Origin: Granulicella sp. 5B5
GTDB taxonomy: Bacteria > Acidobacteriota > Terriglobia > Terriglobales > Acidobacteriaceae
Assembly: GCF_014083945.1 (NCBI RefSeq)
Contig: NZ_CP046444.1
Coordinates: forward strand, 1,302,001 to 1,366,000
Reading direction: 5' to 3'
Length of the DNA stretch: 64,000 nt
Shown: positions 32,363 to 40,249 of the stretch, piece after piece
Position numbering within the stretch: the first letter of the stretch is position 1
How the letters are laid out: the number at the start of each line of letters is the position of its first letter
Program-made: the position numbers and the translations under genes
Notes under the pieces: generated by a model
The model's input: only the letters and a program-made list of their open reading frames with translations
What the model was told of the DNA's origin: nothing
Database searches by the model: none

Positions 32363-34426
32363 ATGAAGTCCACACTTCGTCTGCCTCTGCTGTCCCTGCT
32401 CGCCACAGCGTCGCTCGCACTCGCGCAGTCCCCTACCGCCAAGCCCGACACCCCCACAAGCACATTCGACCCCCGCATCACCTTCGCACCACTCACACTA
32501 CCCGGCCCTGTCAACGCCTACCGCTCCTCCAACGGAGCACCCGGCCCCTCCTACTGGCAGAATGAAGCCGACTACGAGATGCACGCCAGCATCGATACCG
32601 AGAAAAAGATCCTCACCAACTCCGAGATCATCACCTACACCAACAACTCCCCGGACACCCTCACCTCGCTCTGGATTCACCTCGAGCAGAACACCTACCG
32701 CGAGGACTCCCGCTCCCACAACCTCGGCTCGCCCGTCGGCGGCGAGCGCCGCACCCGTCCCGGCGGCGCCCCAGCCCGTGAGCGCGGCGAGCGCGGCACC
32801 ACCAACGGCATCGAGTTCGACTCCGTCCAGATCGAAGACGCTCCCGGCCACCTCACCAAGGCCGACTACGTCGTAGCCGACACCCGCATGCAGGTCCGCC
32901 TCGCCAAACCCCTCGCACCCAAGGGCGGCCATCTCCGCATCCACATCAAGTACCACTACACCATCCCCGGCGTCTGGGGCGGCCGCACCTCCTGGGGCAA
33001 AGCCGAGCACGGCGAGATCTACGACATGGCCCAGTGGTACCCCCGCATGTGCGTCTACGACGACATCCGCGGCTGGGACACGCTTCCCTACATCGGCTCC
33101 GAGTTCTACCTCGAGTACGGCCACTTCGACTACTACGTCACCGTCCCCTGGAACTTCATCGTCGCCGGCTCCGGCGAGCTCATGAATGAATCCGACGTCC
33201 TCACCAAAACCGAGATCGCCCGCCTTGAGCAGGCCCGCCACTCCGACGCCACCGTCTACATCCGCAAGCCCGACGAGACCACCGACCCCGCCAGCCGCCC
33301 CAAGCAATCCGGCACCCTCACCTGGCACTTCCACATGGACCACACCCGCGACGTCGTCTTCTCCGCCTCGCCCACCTTCGTCTGGGACGCGGCCCGAATG
33401 AACGTCAAGCGTGAGGGCTTACCGAACCAGCTAGCCCCCGGCAAAGTCCAGCTAGCCATGTCCGTCTACCCGGTCGAAAGCGTCGGCGATGACGCCTGGA
33501 CCAAGTCCACCGAGTACGTCAAAGACACCGTCGAAAACATGTCGAAGCGCTGGTACCCCTACCCGTACCCCAATGCCATCTCCGTCGCTGGCTTCTCCAC
33601 CGGCATGGAGTACCCCGGCGTCGTCTTCGACGGCATCCACGACAACGGCAGCTTCCTCTTCTGGGTCACCGCCCACGAGATCGGCCACGACTGGTTCCCG
33701 ATGATCGTCGGCTCCAACGAGCGCCGCTACGCCTTCATGGACGAGGGCTTCAACACCTTCATCGACATCTTCGAGTCCGAGGACTACGCCCACGGCAAGT
33801 ACGGTCCCAAGCGCGACAGCGAGTACTCAGCCGGCGGCGAACCGCCCGACACCATCCTCAAGGTCCTCGACAACCCCATCGCCCCGCCCATCCTCACCCG
33901 CGCCGACGGCTTCCCCGGCAACCTCGGCCATCCCGTCCAGTACTTCAAGGGCGCCTACGGCAACGTCCTCCTCCGCGAGCAGATCCTCGGCCCCGAGCGC
34001 TTCGACTGGGCCTTCCGCAAGTACATCCGCGACTGGGCCTTCAAACACCCCCGCCCCTCCGACTTCTTCCGCGAGATGGAGAGCGAAGGCGGCGAGGACC
34101 TCAGCTACTTCTGGCGCGGCTGGTACATGAACAACTGGACCCTTGACCTCGCTGTCGAGAATGCCAAGTACGTCGGTGACGATCCCACCAAGGGCGTCAT
34201 TGTCACGGTCGCCAACCTCCGCCCGCTCGTCCTGCCCGCCACCCTCCAGGTCAACTACAAGGACGGCACCAACGAGCGCATCCGCATCCCTGTCGAAGCC
34301 TGGCTCTCCAAGGGCGTGGCCAACTTCACCTTCCACGGCGACAAACCCGTCACCACCGTCGTCATCGACCCCGACCACGTCCTCCCCGACGACAACCGCA
34401 CCAATAACACCTTCACCCTGCCGTAG
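32363..34426 (+). CDS. Secreted M1-like zinc metallopeptidase
   Basis: A 687-residue gluzincin. A signal peptide (MKSTLRLPLLSLLATASLALAQ) precedes an N-terminal beta domain (YEMHASIDTEKKILTNSEIITYTNNSPDTL). The catalytic site is His438-Glu439-x-x-His442 (AHEIGHDWFPM) with Glu461 after 18 residues (FMDEGFNTF), the M1 spacing. The GxMEN motif is replaced by GMEYPGVVF. An Arg/Gly/Ala-rich insertion (GGERRTRPGGAPARERGERG) lies near residue 130. AAGGA lies 6 nt before the ATG. Likely periplasmic or extracellular peptide digestion. Confidence 0.9.
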   Translation: MKSTLRLPLLSLLATASLALAQSPTAKPDTPTSTFDPRITFAPLTLPGPVNAYRSSNGAPGPSYWQNEADYEMHASIDTEKKILTNSEIITYTNNSPDTLTSLWIHLEQNTYREDSRSHNLGSPVGGERRTRPGGAPARERGERGTTNGIEFDSVQIEDAPGHLTKADYVVADTRMQVRLAKPLAPKGGHLRIHIKYHYTIPGVWGGRTSWGKAEHGEIYDMAQWYPRMCVYDDIRGWDTLPYIGSEFYLEYGHFDYYVTVPWNFIVAGSGELMNESDVLTKTEIARLEQARHSDATVYIRKPDETTDPASRPKQSGTLTWHFHMDHTRDVVFSASPTFVWDAARMNVKREGLPNQLAPGKVQLAMSVYPVESVGDDAWTKSTEYVKDTVENMSKRWYPYPYPNAISVAGFSTGMEYPGVVFDGIHDNGSFLFWVTAHEIGHDWFPMIVGSNERRYAFMDEGFNTFIDIFESEDYAHGKYGPKRDSEYSAGGEPPDTILKVLDNPIAPPILTRADGFPGNLGHPVQYFKGAYGNVLLREQILGPERFDWAFRKYIRDWAFKHPRPSDFFREMESEGGEDLSYFWRGWYMNNWTLDLAVENAKYVGDDPTKGVIVTVANLRPLVLPATLQVNYKDGTNERIRIPVEAWLSKGVANFTFHGDKPVTTVVIDPDHVLPDDNRTNNTFTLP

Positions 34427-34436
34427 CAGCGTGTCC

Positions 34437-34477
34437 GCAGATTCCCTTCTGGTTTGTCGTTCCCGAAGGGAATCTGC
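34437..34477 (+). terminator. Hairpin after the M1-like peptidase gene
   Basis: GCAGATTCCCTTC (34437-34449) is perfectly complementary to GAAGGGAATCTGC (34465-34477) across a 15-nt loop, 10 nt after the stop codon. Confidence 0.65.
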
Positions 34478-34495
34478 GTTTGCATTGGCCGTTGC

Positions 34496-34553
34496 TCGCT
34501 TTTTCTTTGCGACCTTTGCGGGCTTTTACTTTGCGCCCTCTGCGTGAAAGCCT
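34496..34553 (+). repeat. TTTGCG/CTCTGCGT-type dispersed repeat
   Basis: CTTTGCGACCTTTGCGGGC, then CTTTGCGCCCTCTGCGTGAA and AGCCTTTGC. Related pieces occur at 32146, 40175 and 51337. Confidence 0.6.
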
Positions 34554-34587
34554 TTGCCGCAGCAAGCGCCACAGGCGCGAGCGCACC

Positions 34588-34655
34588 CCGGAGGGAGCAG
34601 GGGCCTTCAGGCCCCTGAAACCGACGCCCGGCAAGAAGGGCTTTAGCCCTGGGCC
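34588..34655. repeat. Two-hairpin repeat (TTCA/TTTA loop family), copy 3
   Basis: CAGGGGCC-TTCA-GGCCCCTG (34598-34617), identical to copy 1, then AGGGC-TTTA-GCCCT (34638-34650). Located at the 3' side of the M1-like gene. Confidence 0.8.
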
Positions 34656-34714
34656 TTAAAAACCTAGGAGCGGAGAGACCCACACTCTCCGCTCAGCACC
34701 ACTGCTCACTGCAC

Positions 34715-34912
34715 TTACTGCGGATGCGCCTGCATAGGCTGGCTCTGGTTCTGGTCCGGCTGCGTCGCCCCACCCGCGCTGGGACGCATCGCCACAAAAA
34801 AGATCGTGCCAATCACAACCGCCAGCACCATCACCGCCAGTAACGTAAAGATGGTCCTGTTCGGAAACCGCTGCAACCACCGGTCTGCCGTTCTGTTATC
34901 AGTCGTAACCAT
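34715..34912 (-). CDS. Small single-pass membrane protein
   Basis: A 65-residue protein: a short polar N-terminus (MVTTDNRTADRWLQRFPNR), one membrane helix (TIFTLLAVMVLAVVIGTIFFVAM) and a Pro/Gln-rich tail. AAGGAGG lies 8 nt before the ATG at 34912, a very strong ribosome-binding site that fixes the start. No family is recognised. It converges on the M1-like gene. Confidence 0.75.
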   Translation of the reverse strand: MVTTDNRTADRWLQRFPNRTIFTLLAVMVLAVVIGTIFFVAMRPSAGGATQPDQNQSQPMQAHPQ

Positions 34913-35233
34913 GGGAAAAGCCTCCTTACGGCCACTTCTCTTACGATGCCAACCCTTAACCACCGGGTGCCCCACGTCTTGCCTCCGAGACATGGATTCG
35001 CAGGATGCCCCTTGACACACCACGTACAATAGAGAGTAGGAAAACCCGGCCCAGCGCCGGGTTTCGTCGTCTCAGGCTCTTTCTCAACTCGAATCTCGCA
35101 TCTAGCTTCGTATCCCCCTACCAAAGTGCAAACGAAAGGGTATACACCGCTAACTCCAATCCGCTGCGGATCATAGCCCCCAAACCGGGGGAGGGTCAGC
35201 GCCCCCGCAACCGCTCCGCTACACTGAAAGGCG
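34913..35233. other. Divergent upstream region of the small membrane protein gene and ftsY
   Basis: About 320 bp. It contains the hairpin at 35042-35064 and, at its right end, the TACACT box before ftsY. No gene is supported in it. Confidence 0.5.
35042..35064 (+). terminator. Hairpin upstream of ftsY
   Basis: AAACCCGGC-CCAGC-GCCGGGTTT, a perfect 9-bp stem. No gene on the + strand ends just before it, so it may belong to a short leader transcript or protect an mRNA end. Confidence 0.4.
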
Positions 35234-36214
35234 ATGGCTTTCTCTCTCTTCGGCAAGCGCGAAACCCCGGAAACTCCGGAACCCGAGCAGCAGCCCCGCG
35301 GCCTCTTCGACCGCATGAAGCAGGCGGTCACCCGCACCCGCGAATCGCTCGCCAGCTCCATCTCCTCCGTCGTCGCCCTCACCCGCGAGGTCGACGAGGC
35401 CTCGCTCGACGACCTCGAGTTCGCCCTCCTCGCCTCCGACATCGGCTCCTCCACCACGCAGCAGATCATCGCCAACCTCCGCGACCTCGCCCTCCGCAAG
35501 GGCATCTCCGACGGCGCCGAGCTCAAGCGCCACCTCAAAGCCGAGATCCTCTCGATTCTGCGCGCGGTGGATGCAGCAAAACCGGTCATCCACCCATCCA
35601 CCTCACCCGAAGTCATCATGATGGTCGGCGTCAACGGTGCCGGCAAGACCACCACCAGCGGCAAGCTCGCCGCCCAGTTCCACCGTGACGGCAACACCGT
35701 CCTGCTCTGCGCCGCTGACACCTTCCGCGCCGCCGCCATAGAGCAGCTTGAAGTCTGGGCCGACCGCTCCGGCGTCGACCTCATCAAGACCAAGCAGGGT
35801 GGCGATCCCTCAGCAGCCCTCTACGACGCCCTCGCCGCCGCCAAGGCCCGCAGCACCAACATCCTCCTCGTCGACACCGCCGGACGCCTCCACACCAAGT
35901 CCGACCTGATGAAGGAGCTCGACAAGATGCGCCGCACCGCCGAAAAACTCATCCCCGGCGCCCCGCACCAGACGCTCCTCGTCATCGACGCTACGACTGG
36001 CCAAAACGGATTACAGCAGGCCCGCCTCTTCACCGAGGCCGCCCACGTCACCGGCATCGTCCTCACCAAGCTCGACGGCTCCGCCAAGGGCGGAATCGTC
36101 GTCGCCATCGCCCACGACCTCGGCCTCCCGGTTCGGTACTGTGGCGTCGGCGAAAAGCTCGAAGACATCATCCCCTTTGATGCCAACGCCTTCGTCGATT
36201 CGCTCCTCGACTGA
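35234..36214 (+). CDS. ftsY: Signal recognition particle receptor FtsY
   Basis: The membrane-associated SRP GTPase that receives ribosome-SRP complexes. The N domain (from about residue 25) is followed by the NG GTPase: P-loop GVNGAGKTTTSGKLA (G1), DTFRAAAIEQL (G2, I-box), DTAGRLHTK (G3), TKLDGSAKGG (G4) and CGVGEKLEDI (closing loop). 326 aa with a short acidic-poor N-terminal A domain. TACACT is 8 nt before the ATG. Its RNA partner ffs is at 10831. Confidence 0.96.
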   Translation: MAFSLFGKRETPETPEPEQQPRGLFDRMKQAVTRTRESLASSISSVVALTREVDEASLDDLEFALLASDIGSSTTQQIIANLRDLALRKGISDGAELKRHLKAEILSILRAVDAAKPVIHPSTSPEVIMMVGVNGAGKTTTSGKLAAQFHRDGNTVLLCAADTFRAAAIEQLEVWADRSGVDLIKTKQGGDPSAALYDALAAAKARSTNILLVDTAGRLHTKSDLMKELDKMRRTAEKLIPGAPHQTLLVIDATTGQNGLQQARLFTEAAHVTGIVLTKLDGSAKGGIVVAIAHDLGLPVRYCGVGEKLEDIIPFDANAFVDSLLD

Positions 36215-36331
36215 TTCATCAGCTGTCGCAAAGAAAGACAAATCTTCCCCAAAAGTGGTATCTACATCTCTGCCAGCTTGGCCGATGCTTCCCTTACAGA
36301 TCGCACCCCCCAAGCAGCTTCGGAGAGCCAT

Positions 36332-36592
36332 ATGAGCACCTCCTTGCACTTTTCTTTGCCTTCGTTCTCTCCCTTCGGAAGCGTCCGGACCGCCAGCGCG
36401 CACCCGTCCACCGACTTCATCCAGACCGAAAACGGCCTCGTCAGCACCTACGGCGAGATCGTGACCGTACCCGACCACACCTTCACCGTGCGCCGCATCG
36501 CCCTCAACAGCTATTCTGAGAACGCATGCCACTTCTGCCGCTCGACGAACAGCACCTCGCAACCGCACTGGGTCTGGCGCGCACCGCGGTAG
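36332..36592 (+). CDS. Possible small protein overlapping the ribD start
   Basis: An 86-codon frame starting at ATG 36332, with GGAG 7 nt upstream. Protein features: Ser/Pro/Phe-rich N-terminus (MSTSLHFSLPSFSPFGSV), a middle with plausible strands (NGLVSTYGEIVTVPDHTFTVRRIALNS) and a C-terminus that runs 67 nt into ribD. It would fill the otherwise empty 310 bp between ftsY and ribD. It could equally be leader sequence. No family is recognised. Confidence 0.35.
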   Translation: MSTSLHFSLPSFSPFGSVRTASAHPSTDFIQTENGLVSTYGEIVTVPDHTFTVRRIALNSYSENACHFCRSTNSTSQPHWVWRAPR

Positions 36593-37689
36593 GCCTCACC
36601 TCTCCGAACCCAACCGTAGGCTGTGTCCTCGCCAGCGGCGAAACCATCCTCGGCCAGGGCGCGCATCACTACGACACCTACGACCACGCCGAGATCGTCG
36701 CACTTAAACAAGCCGCATCACTCGGCCACAACATCCAGGGCGCAACCGCCTACGTCACCCTCGAACCCTGCTCACACCACGGCCGCACCGGCCCCTGCTC
36801 CGACGCCCTCATCAAGGCAGGAATAATCCGCTGCGTCATCGCAACCGTAGACCCCAACCCACTCGTCAGCGGCAGCGGCATCGCCAAACTCCGCGCCGCA
36901 GGCATCGAGACGATCATCCTCGATCCCGCCTCGCCGCTCGCTCTCGAAGCCCGCACCCTCAACGACGCCTTCACCTTCTTCATCCAGCACAAGCGCCCCT
37001 TCATCACCCTCAAAGCCGCGCTCTCGGTCGACGGCAAGCTCGCGCCACCGCCAACGGAACGCACCTCCATCGCACCGCACTGGGTCACCGGCCCAGCCGC
37101 TCGTACCAGCGTCCAACCTCTCCGCCATGCCGTCGACGCCATCCTCACCGGCATCGGCACCGTGCTCGCCGACGACCCCTCACTCACCGACCGCTCCGGC
37201 CTCCCCCGCCGCCGCCCGCTACTCCGCATCGTCCTCGACAGCGAGCTCCGCACCCCGCTCAACAGCAAACTCATCACCACAGCAGCCGACGACCTCCTCC
37301 TCGTTTGCTCCAACGAAGCACCTCTCCCCGCCGAGTACGAACGCCTCGCCCTCGGCGCGCAACTCCTCCGCCTCCATCCGCACGAAGGCCGCCTCAACCT
37401 GAACACTCTGCTGACAGCACTCGCAGCCCGCAACATCCAAAGCATCCTCGTCGAGGCCGGGGCGGCCATCAACGGCGCGCTGCTCCGCGCCGACCTGGTC
37501 GACAAACTAGTCCTCTACTACTCCGAACGCGAGTTCGGCCTCAACGGAGTCCCCTTCGCCCAGGGCTACGAATCCCCCTACGTCATCCAGCAACGTCTCA
37601 CCCGCACTTCGCACGAGACGTTCCCCAACGAAGGCACCACCGACATCCGCATCACCGGCTACCTCCACGACCCCTGGTCTAACGTGTAG
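36526..37689 (+). CDS. ribD: Bifunctional riboflavin deaminase/reductase
   Basis: Catalyses the second and third steps of riboflavin synthesis. The N-terminal deaminase has the zinc motif HAEIVALKQA and LEPCSHHGRTGPC; the C-terminal reductase begins after FITLKAALSVDGKLAPP with VTGPAARTSVQPLRHAVDAILTGIGTVLADDPSLTDR and ends VEAGAAINGALLRADLVDKLVLYYS. 387 aa is typical. An in-frame stop lies 10 nt upstream, and TATTCT is 8 nt before the ATG. ribE follows after a polypyrimidine repeat. No FMN riboswitch was seen upstream. Confidence 0.95.
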   Translation: MPLLPLDEQHLATALGLARTAVGLTSPNPTVGCVLASGETILGQGAHHYDTYDHAEIVALKQAASLGHNIQGATAYVTLEPCSHHGRTGPCSDALIKAGIIRCVIATVDPNPLVSGSGIAKLRAAGIETIILDPASPLALEARTLNDAFTFFIQHKRPFITLKAALSVDGKLAPPPTERTSIAPHWVTGPAARTSVQPLRHAVDAILTGIGTVLADDPSLTDRSGLPRRRPLLRIVLDSELRTPLNSKLITTAADDLLLVCSNEAPLPAEYERLALGAQLLRLHPHEGRLNLNTLLTALAARNIQSILVEAGAAINGALLRADLVDKLVLYYSEREFGLNGVPFAQGYESPYVIQQRLTRTSHETFPNEGTTDIRITGYLHDPWSNV

Positions 37690-37727
37690 GACTATTCCCT
37701 ACTCCCCGATTCCCTATACCCTGTACT
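37688..37727 (+). repeat. Polypyrimidine repeat between ribD and ribE
   Basis: ACTATTCCCTACTCCCCGAT and TCCCTATACCCTGTAC fill the gap between the ribD stop and the ribE start. Confidence 0.65.
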
Positions 37728-37731
37728 TACT

Positions 37732-38385
37732 ATGTTCACAGGACTCATCGAAGCCACCGGCACCATTGCATCGCTCACCCCCGGCGAAGGCGCAACCCGC
37801 ATCATCATCGCAGCCCCTGCGCTCGCCAACCGCTGGCGTACTGGCGACAGCATAGCCGTCAACGGCACGTGTCTCACCGCCATCCCTGTCGACGACCCCC
37901 ATCAATTCGCAGCCGACCTCGCCGCCGAAACCCTCGAGCGCACCACCCTCGGCTTACTCACCGTCGGCACCACCGTCAACCTGGAGCTCCCCACACCCGC
38001 CGGCTCTCCCCTCGGCGGCCACGTCGTGCAGGGTCACGTCGACGCCACCGCAACGCTCATCTCAATCGCCCCAATCCACGACGACTTAGCCACCACCGAC
38101 TGGCGTCTCACTGTGGAACTCCCCCCACAGCTCGCGACGCAGGTCATCTCACAAGGCTCTATTACACTCGACGGCATCAGCCTCACCATCGCCAAGCTGA
38201 ACGGCCTCCGCATCGAAGTCGCCATCATTCCGCACACCTACGCGGCCACCAATCTGCACACACTCAAGCCCGGTACCCGCATGAACATCGAAACCGATGT
38301 ACTCGCCAAGTACGCCGCCGCCCAGCACCGCCATGCCGAAAGCGACTGGCTCACCGAGCCTTACCTGATCGCCAATGGGTACTAG
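37732..38385 (+). CDS. ribE: Riboflavin synthase alpha chain
   Basis: Joins two lumazine molecules to give riboflavin. Two lumazine-binding repeats are present: MFTGLIEATGTI...GDSIAVNGTCLTAI...LGGHVVQGHVDATATL, then DWRLTVELPP...GSITLDGISLTIAKL...IPHTYAATNL. 217 aa is standard. Co-directional with ribD and 42 bp downstream, so probably co-transcribed. No ribH or ribBA is in the window. Confidence 0.95.
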   Translation: MFTGLIEATGTIASLTPGEGATRIIIAAPALANRWRTGDSIAVNGTCLTAIPVDDPHQFAADLAAETLERTTLGLLTVGTTVNLELPTPAGSPLGGHVVQGHVDATATLISIAPIHDDLATTDWRLTVELPPQLATQVISQGSITLDGISLTIAKLNGLRIEVAIIPHTYAATNLHTLKPGTRMNIETDVLAKYAAAQHRHAESDWLTEPYLIANGY

Positions 38386-38400
38386 CAACTCGGGGCAACG

Positions 38401-38709
38401 CTAACCAATCTCATCCAGCATCGCGCTCATCTCGCTGGCTGCATGGCTGTTACCGGTCCTCTGACACACCGCAATCCCGGCCTCCAGCCGCGCCTTAGCC
38501 TCATCAACTCGGCCGGCCTTTAGCAATTCCTGTGCCGACATCTGATACGCAGGCACATACTCCGGGCTGCGCTCAATCGTCTCGGCAAACTCCTTCAGCG
38601 CCTCTTCTCGCTTGCCTTCGGCTACATACGCCATCGCGAGCCCATAGCGCGCAAAGGCATCGCCCGGGTTCTGCTGCAGGATCTCGTTCAACATCGCAAT
38701 TCTGTCCAT
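38401..38709 (-). CDS. Small TPR protein
   Basis: 102 residues with two to three tetratricopeptide repeats: ILQQNPGDAFARYGLAMAYVAEGKREEALKEFAETIERSPEYVPAYQMSAQELLKAGRVDEAKARLEAGIAV. TPR proteins mediate protein contacts. AGGA lies 7 nt before the ATG. It is transcribed divergently from the thioesterase gene and converges on ribE. Confidence 0.82.
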   Translation of the reverse strand: MDRIAMLNEILQQNPGDAFARYGLAMAYVAEGKREEALKEFAETIERSPEYVPAYQMSAQELLKAGRVDEAKARLEAGIAVCQRTGNSHAASEMSAMLDEIG

Positions 38710-38757
38710 GCTTCCATCCTACGTTGGGGCAACCAGACTCGCACGGTCGCGGCAATT

Positions 38758-38763
38758 TACAAT
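38758..38763 (+). promoter_or_regulatory. -10 box of the thioesterase gene
   Basis: TACAAT ends 6 nt before the ATG at 38770; no Shine-Dalgarno lies between them, as expected of a leaderless mRNA. Confidence 0.55.
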
Positions 38764-38769
38764 GGTTTC

Positions 38770-39291
38770 ATGAGCGACGCGCATCCCTCTCGTCCGGTCT
38801 TCGACTCGCAGTCCGAGCGCTCCGAGATCATCTTCCCCGGCGACACCAACCCGCTCGGCAACCTCTTCGGCGGCCGCCTCATGCAGTTCATCGACCTCGT
38901 CGGAGCCATGACCGCCAGCCGTCACTCCCGGGCCATCCCCATCACCGTGTCGATGGACCACCTCGACTTCGTCGCCCCCGTCAAGGTCGGCGACATCCTC
39001 ATTCTTAAAGCCAGCGTCAACCGCGCCTTCAACACTTCGATGGAAGTTGGTGTCAAAGCCATGGTCGAGGATGTCCACGCCGGCACCCTGCGTCACGTAT
39101 CCTCGGCCTACCTCACCTTCGTCGCCGTCGATCACACCGGTAAGCGCGTCCCCGTCCCCCATATCGTTCCCGAAACCGAGCACCAGCACCGCCGCTTCGA
39201 GGACGCAGGCCGCCGCCGCGAGATGCGCTCCGGCGAAGTCGCCAGAAAAAAAGAGCTCCGCGCCACGCTCACACCCGAGTGGCACATCTAA
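38770..39291 (+). CDS. Acyl-CoA thioesterase (hotdog fold, YciA/BACH type)
   Basis: A 173-residue hotdog protein: NPLGNLFGGRLMQFIDLVGAMTASRHS carries the conserved 'G.LFGG..M...D' catalytic signature, followed by VSMDHLDFVAPVKVGDILILKASVNRAFNTSMEVGV. It hydrolyses acyl-CoA in the cytoplasm. A basic C-terminal tail (RRREMRSGEVARKKELRA) is usual for this subgroup. The Mrp ATPase gene follows 46 bp downstream. Confidence 0.88.
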   Translation: MSDAHPSRPVFDSQSERSEIIFPGDTNPLGNLFGGRLMQFIDLVGAMTASRHSRAIPITVSMDHLDFVAPVKVGDILILKASVNRAFNTSMEVGVKAMVEDVHAGTLRHVSSAYLTFVAVDHTGKRVPVPHIVPETEHQHRRFEDAGRRREMRSGEVARKKELRATLTPEWHI

Positions 39292-39337
39292 CTCACATCC
39301 AGCATCTCGTTTCCAGCATCTTCAGAAGAGGCACCAC

Positions 39338-40168
39338 ATGGCACACTCGCACGCAACACCACCCGGCCCACAGGCTCTCCCCGGCATCCAGCACATCATC
39401 GCCGTCGGCTCCGGCAAAGGCGGAGTCGGCAAGACCACCGTCTCCGTCAACCTCGCCATCTCACTCGCGAAGCTGGGCTACAGCGTCGGTCTCATCGACG
39501 CCGACATCTACGGCCCCAACGTCCCCACCATGCTCGGCACCACGCGTCAGCCCAGCATCCTCGACGGCAATATGATGGAGCCTCTCACCGCGCACGGCGT
39601 CAAGTTCATCTCCATCGGCCTCATCTCCCCCGGCGACAAGCCCATGGTCATGCGCGGCCCCATGCTGCACCAGATCATCCGCCAGTTCCTCCAGCAGGTC
39701 CTCTGGGGCGAGCTCGACTACCTCATCGTCGATCTCCCCCCAGGCACCGGCGATGTCGTCATCTCGCTCGTCCAGACCGTCCCGCTCACCGGCGCAGTCG
39801 TCGTCTCCACCGGCTCATCGGTCGCGCTGCAGGACGCCCGCAAAGCCCTCGAGATGTTCCACCAGGTCAACGTCGAAGTCATCGGCCTCGTCGAGAACAT
39901 GAGCCAGATGACGCTCCCCGACGGCACCGTCATCGACGTCTTCGGCGCTGGTTCCACCGAACAGACCGCCCGGCAGTACAACCTGCCTTTCCTCGGCTCT
40001 GTCGATCTCGACCCGCAGGTCCGCGAAGGTGGCGACAAAGGCCTGCCTGCAGCGCTCGCCGGTGACACATCCGCCCGCGGCAAAGAATTCGCTGCCATCG
40101 CCGCCAAAGTCGTCGAACGCGCCGAGCAGATCGCAGCCACGCAGGAGAACATACTCGAGATCACTTAG
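39338..40168 (+). CDS. Mrp/NBP35-type P-loop ATPase lacking all cysteines
   Basis: A 276-residue MinD-like ATPase: deviant Walker A GSGKGGVGKTTVSVNLA, switch I GLIDADIYGPNVPTMLG, and LIVDLPPGTGDVVISL. These are the hallmarks of Mrp/ApbC iron-sulfur carriers. The N-terminal MIP18 (DUF59) domain is missing, and the CxxC that normally follows ENMS is replaced by QMTLPDGTVIDVFG; no cysteine occurs anywhere in the protein. It therefore cannot bind a bridging cluster in the usual way. AAGAGG lies 7 nt before the ATG, which fixes the start. Confidence 0.85.
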   Translation: MAHSHATPPGPQALPGIQHIIAVGSGKGGVGKTTVSVNLAISLAKLGYSVGLIDADIYGPNVPTMLGTTRQPSILDGNMMEPLTAHGVKFISIGLISPGDKPMVMRGPMLHQIIRQFLQQVLWGELDYLIVDLPPGTGDVVISLVQTVPLTGAVVVSTGSSVALQDARKALEMFHQVNVEVIGLVENMSQMTLPDGTVIDVFGAGSTEQTARQYNLPFLGSVDLDPQVREGGDKGLPAALAGDTSARGKEFAAIAAKVVERAEQIAATQENILEIT

Positions 40169-40174
40169 AGTTCG

Positions 40175-40212
40175 CTGCGTAACGCCGCGCTCTCTGCGTA
40201 CGCCGCGTTTGC
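40175..40212 (+). repeat. Short CTCTGCGTA-type repeat remnant
   Basis: CTGCGTAACGCCGCGCTCTC then TGCGTACGCCGCGTTTGC, a relative of the TTTGCG/CTCTGCGT repeats, between mrp-like and hrcA genes. Confidence 0.35.
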
Positions 40213-40249
40213 AGTTGCTCTTCTGCTCAGGTCTACTCGAATACCAACC

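Noticed and set aside
35013-35031. TTGACA and TACAAT upstream of ftsY
   Set aside because: The two hexamers are only 7 nt apart, so they cannot form one sigma-70 promoter.
36215-36525. FMN riboswitch upstream of ribD
   Set aside because: None of the conserved RFN stem-loop sequences could be found; the -10 box is 8 nt from the start.
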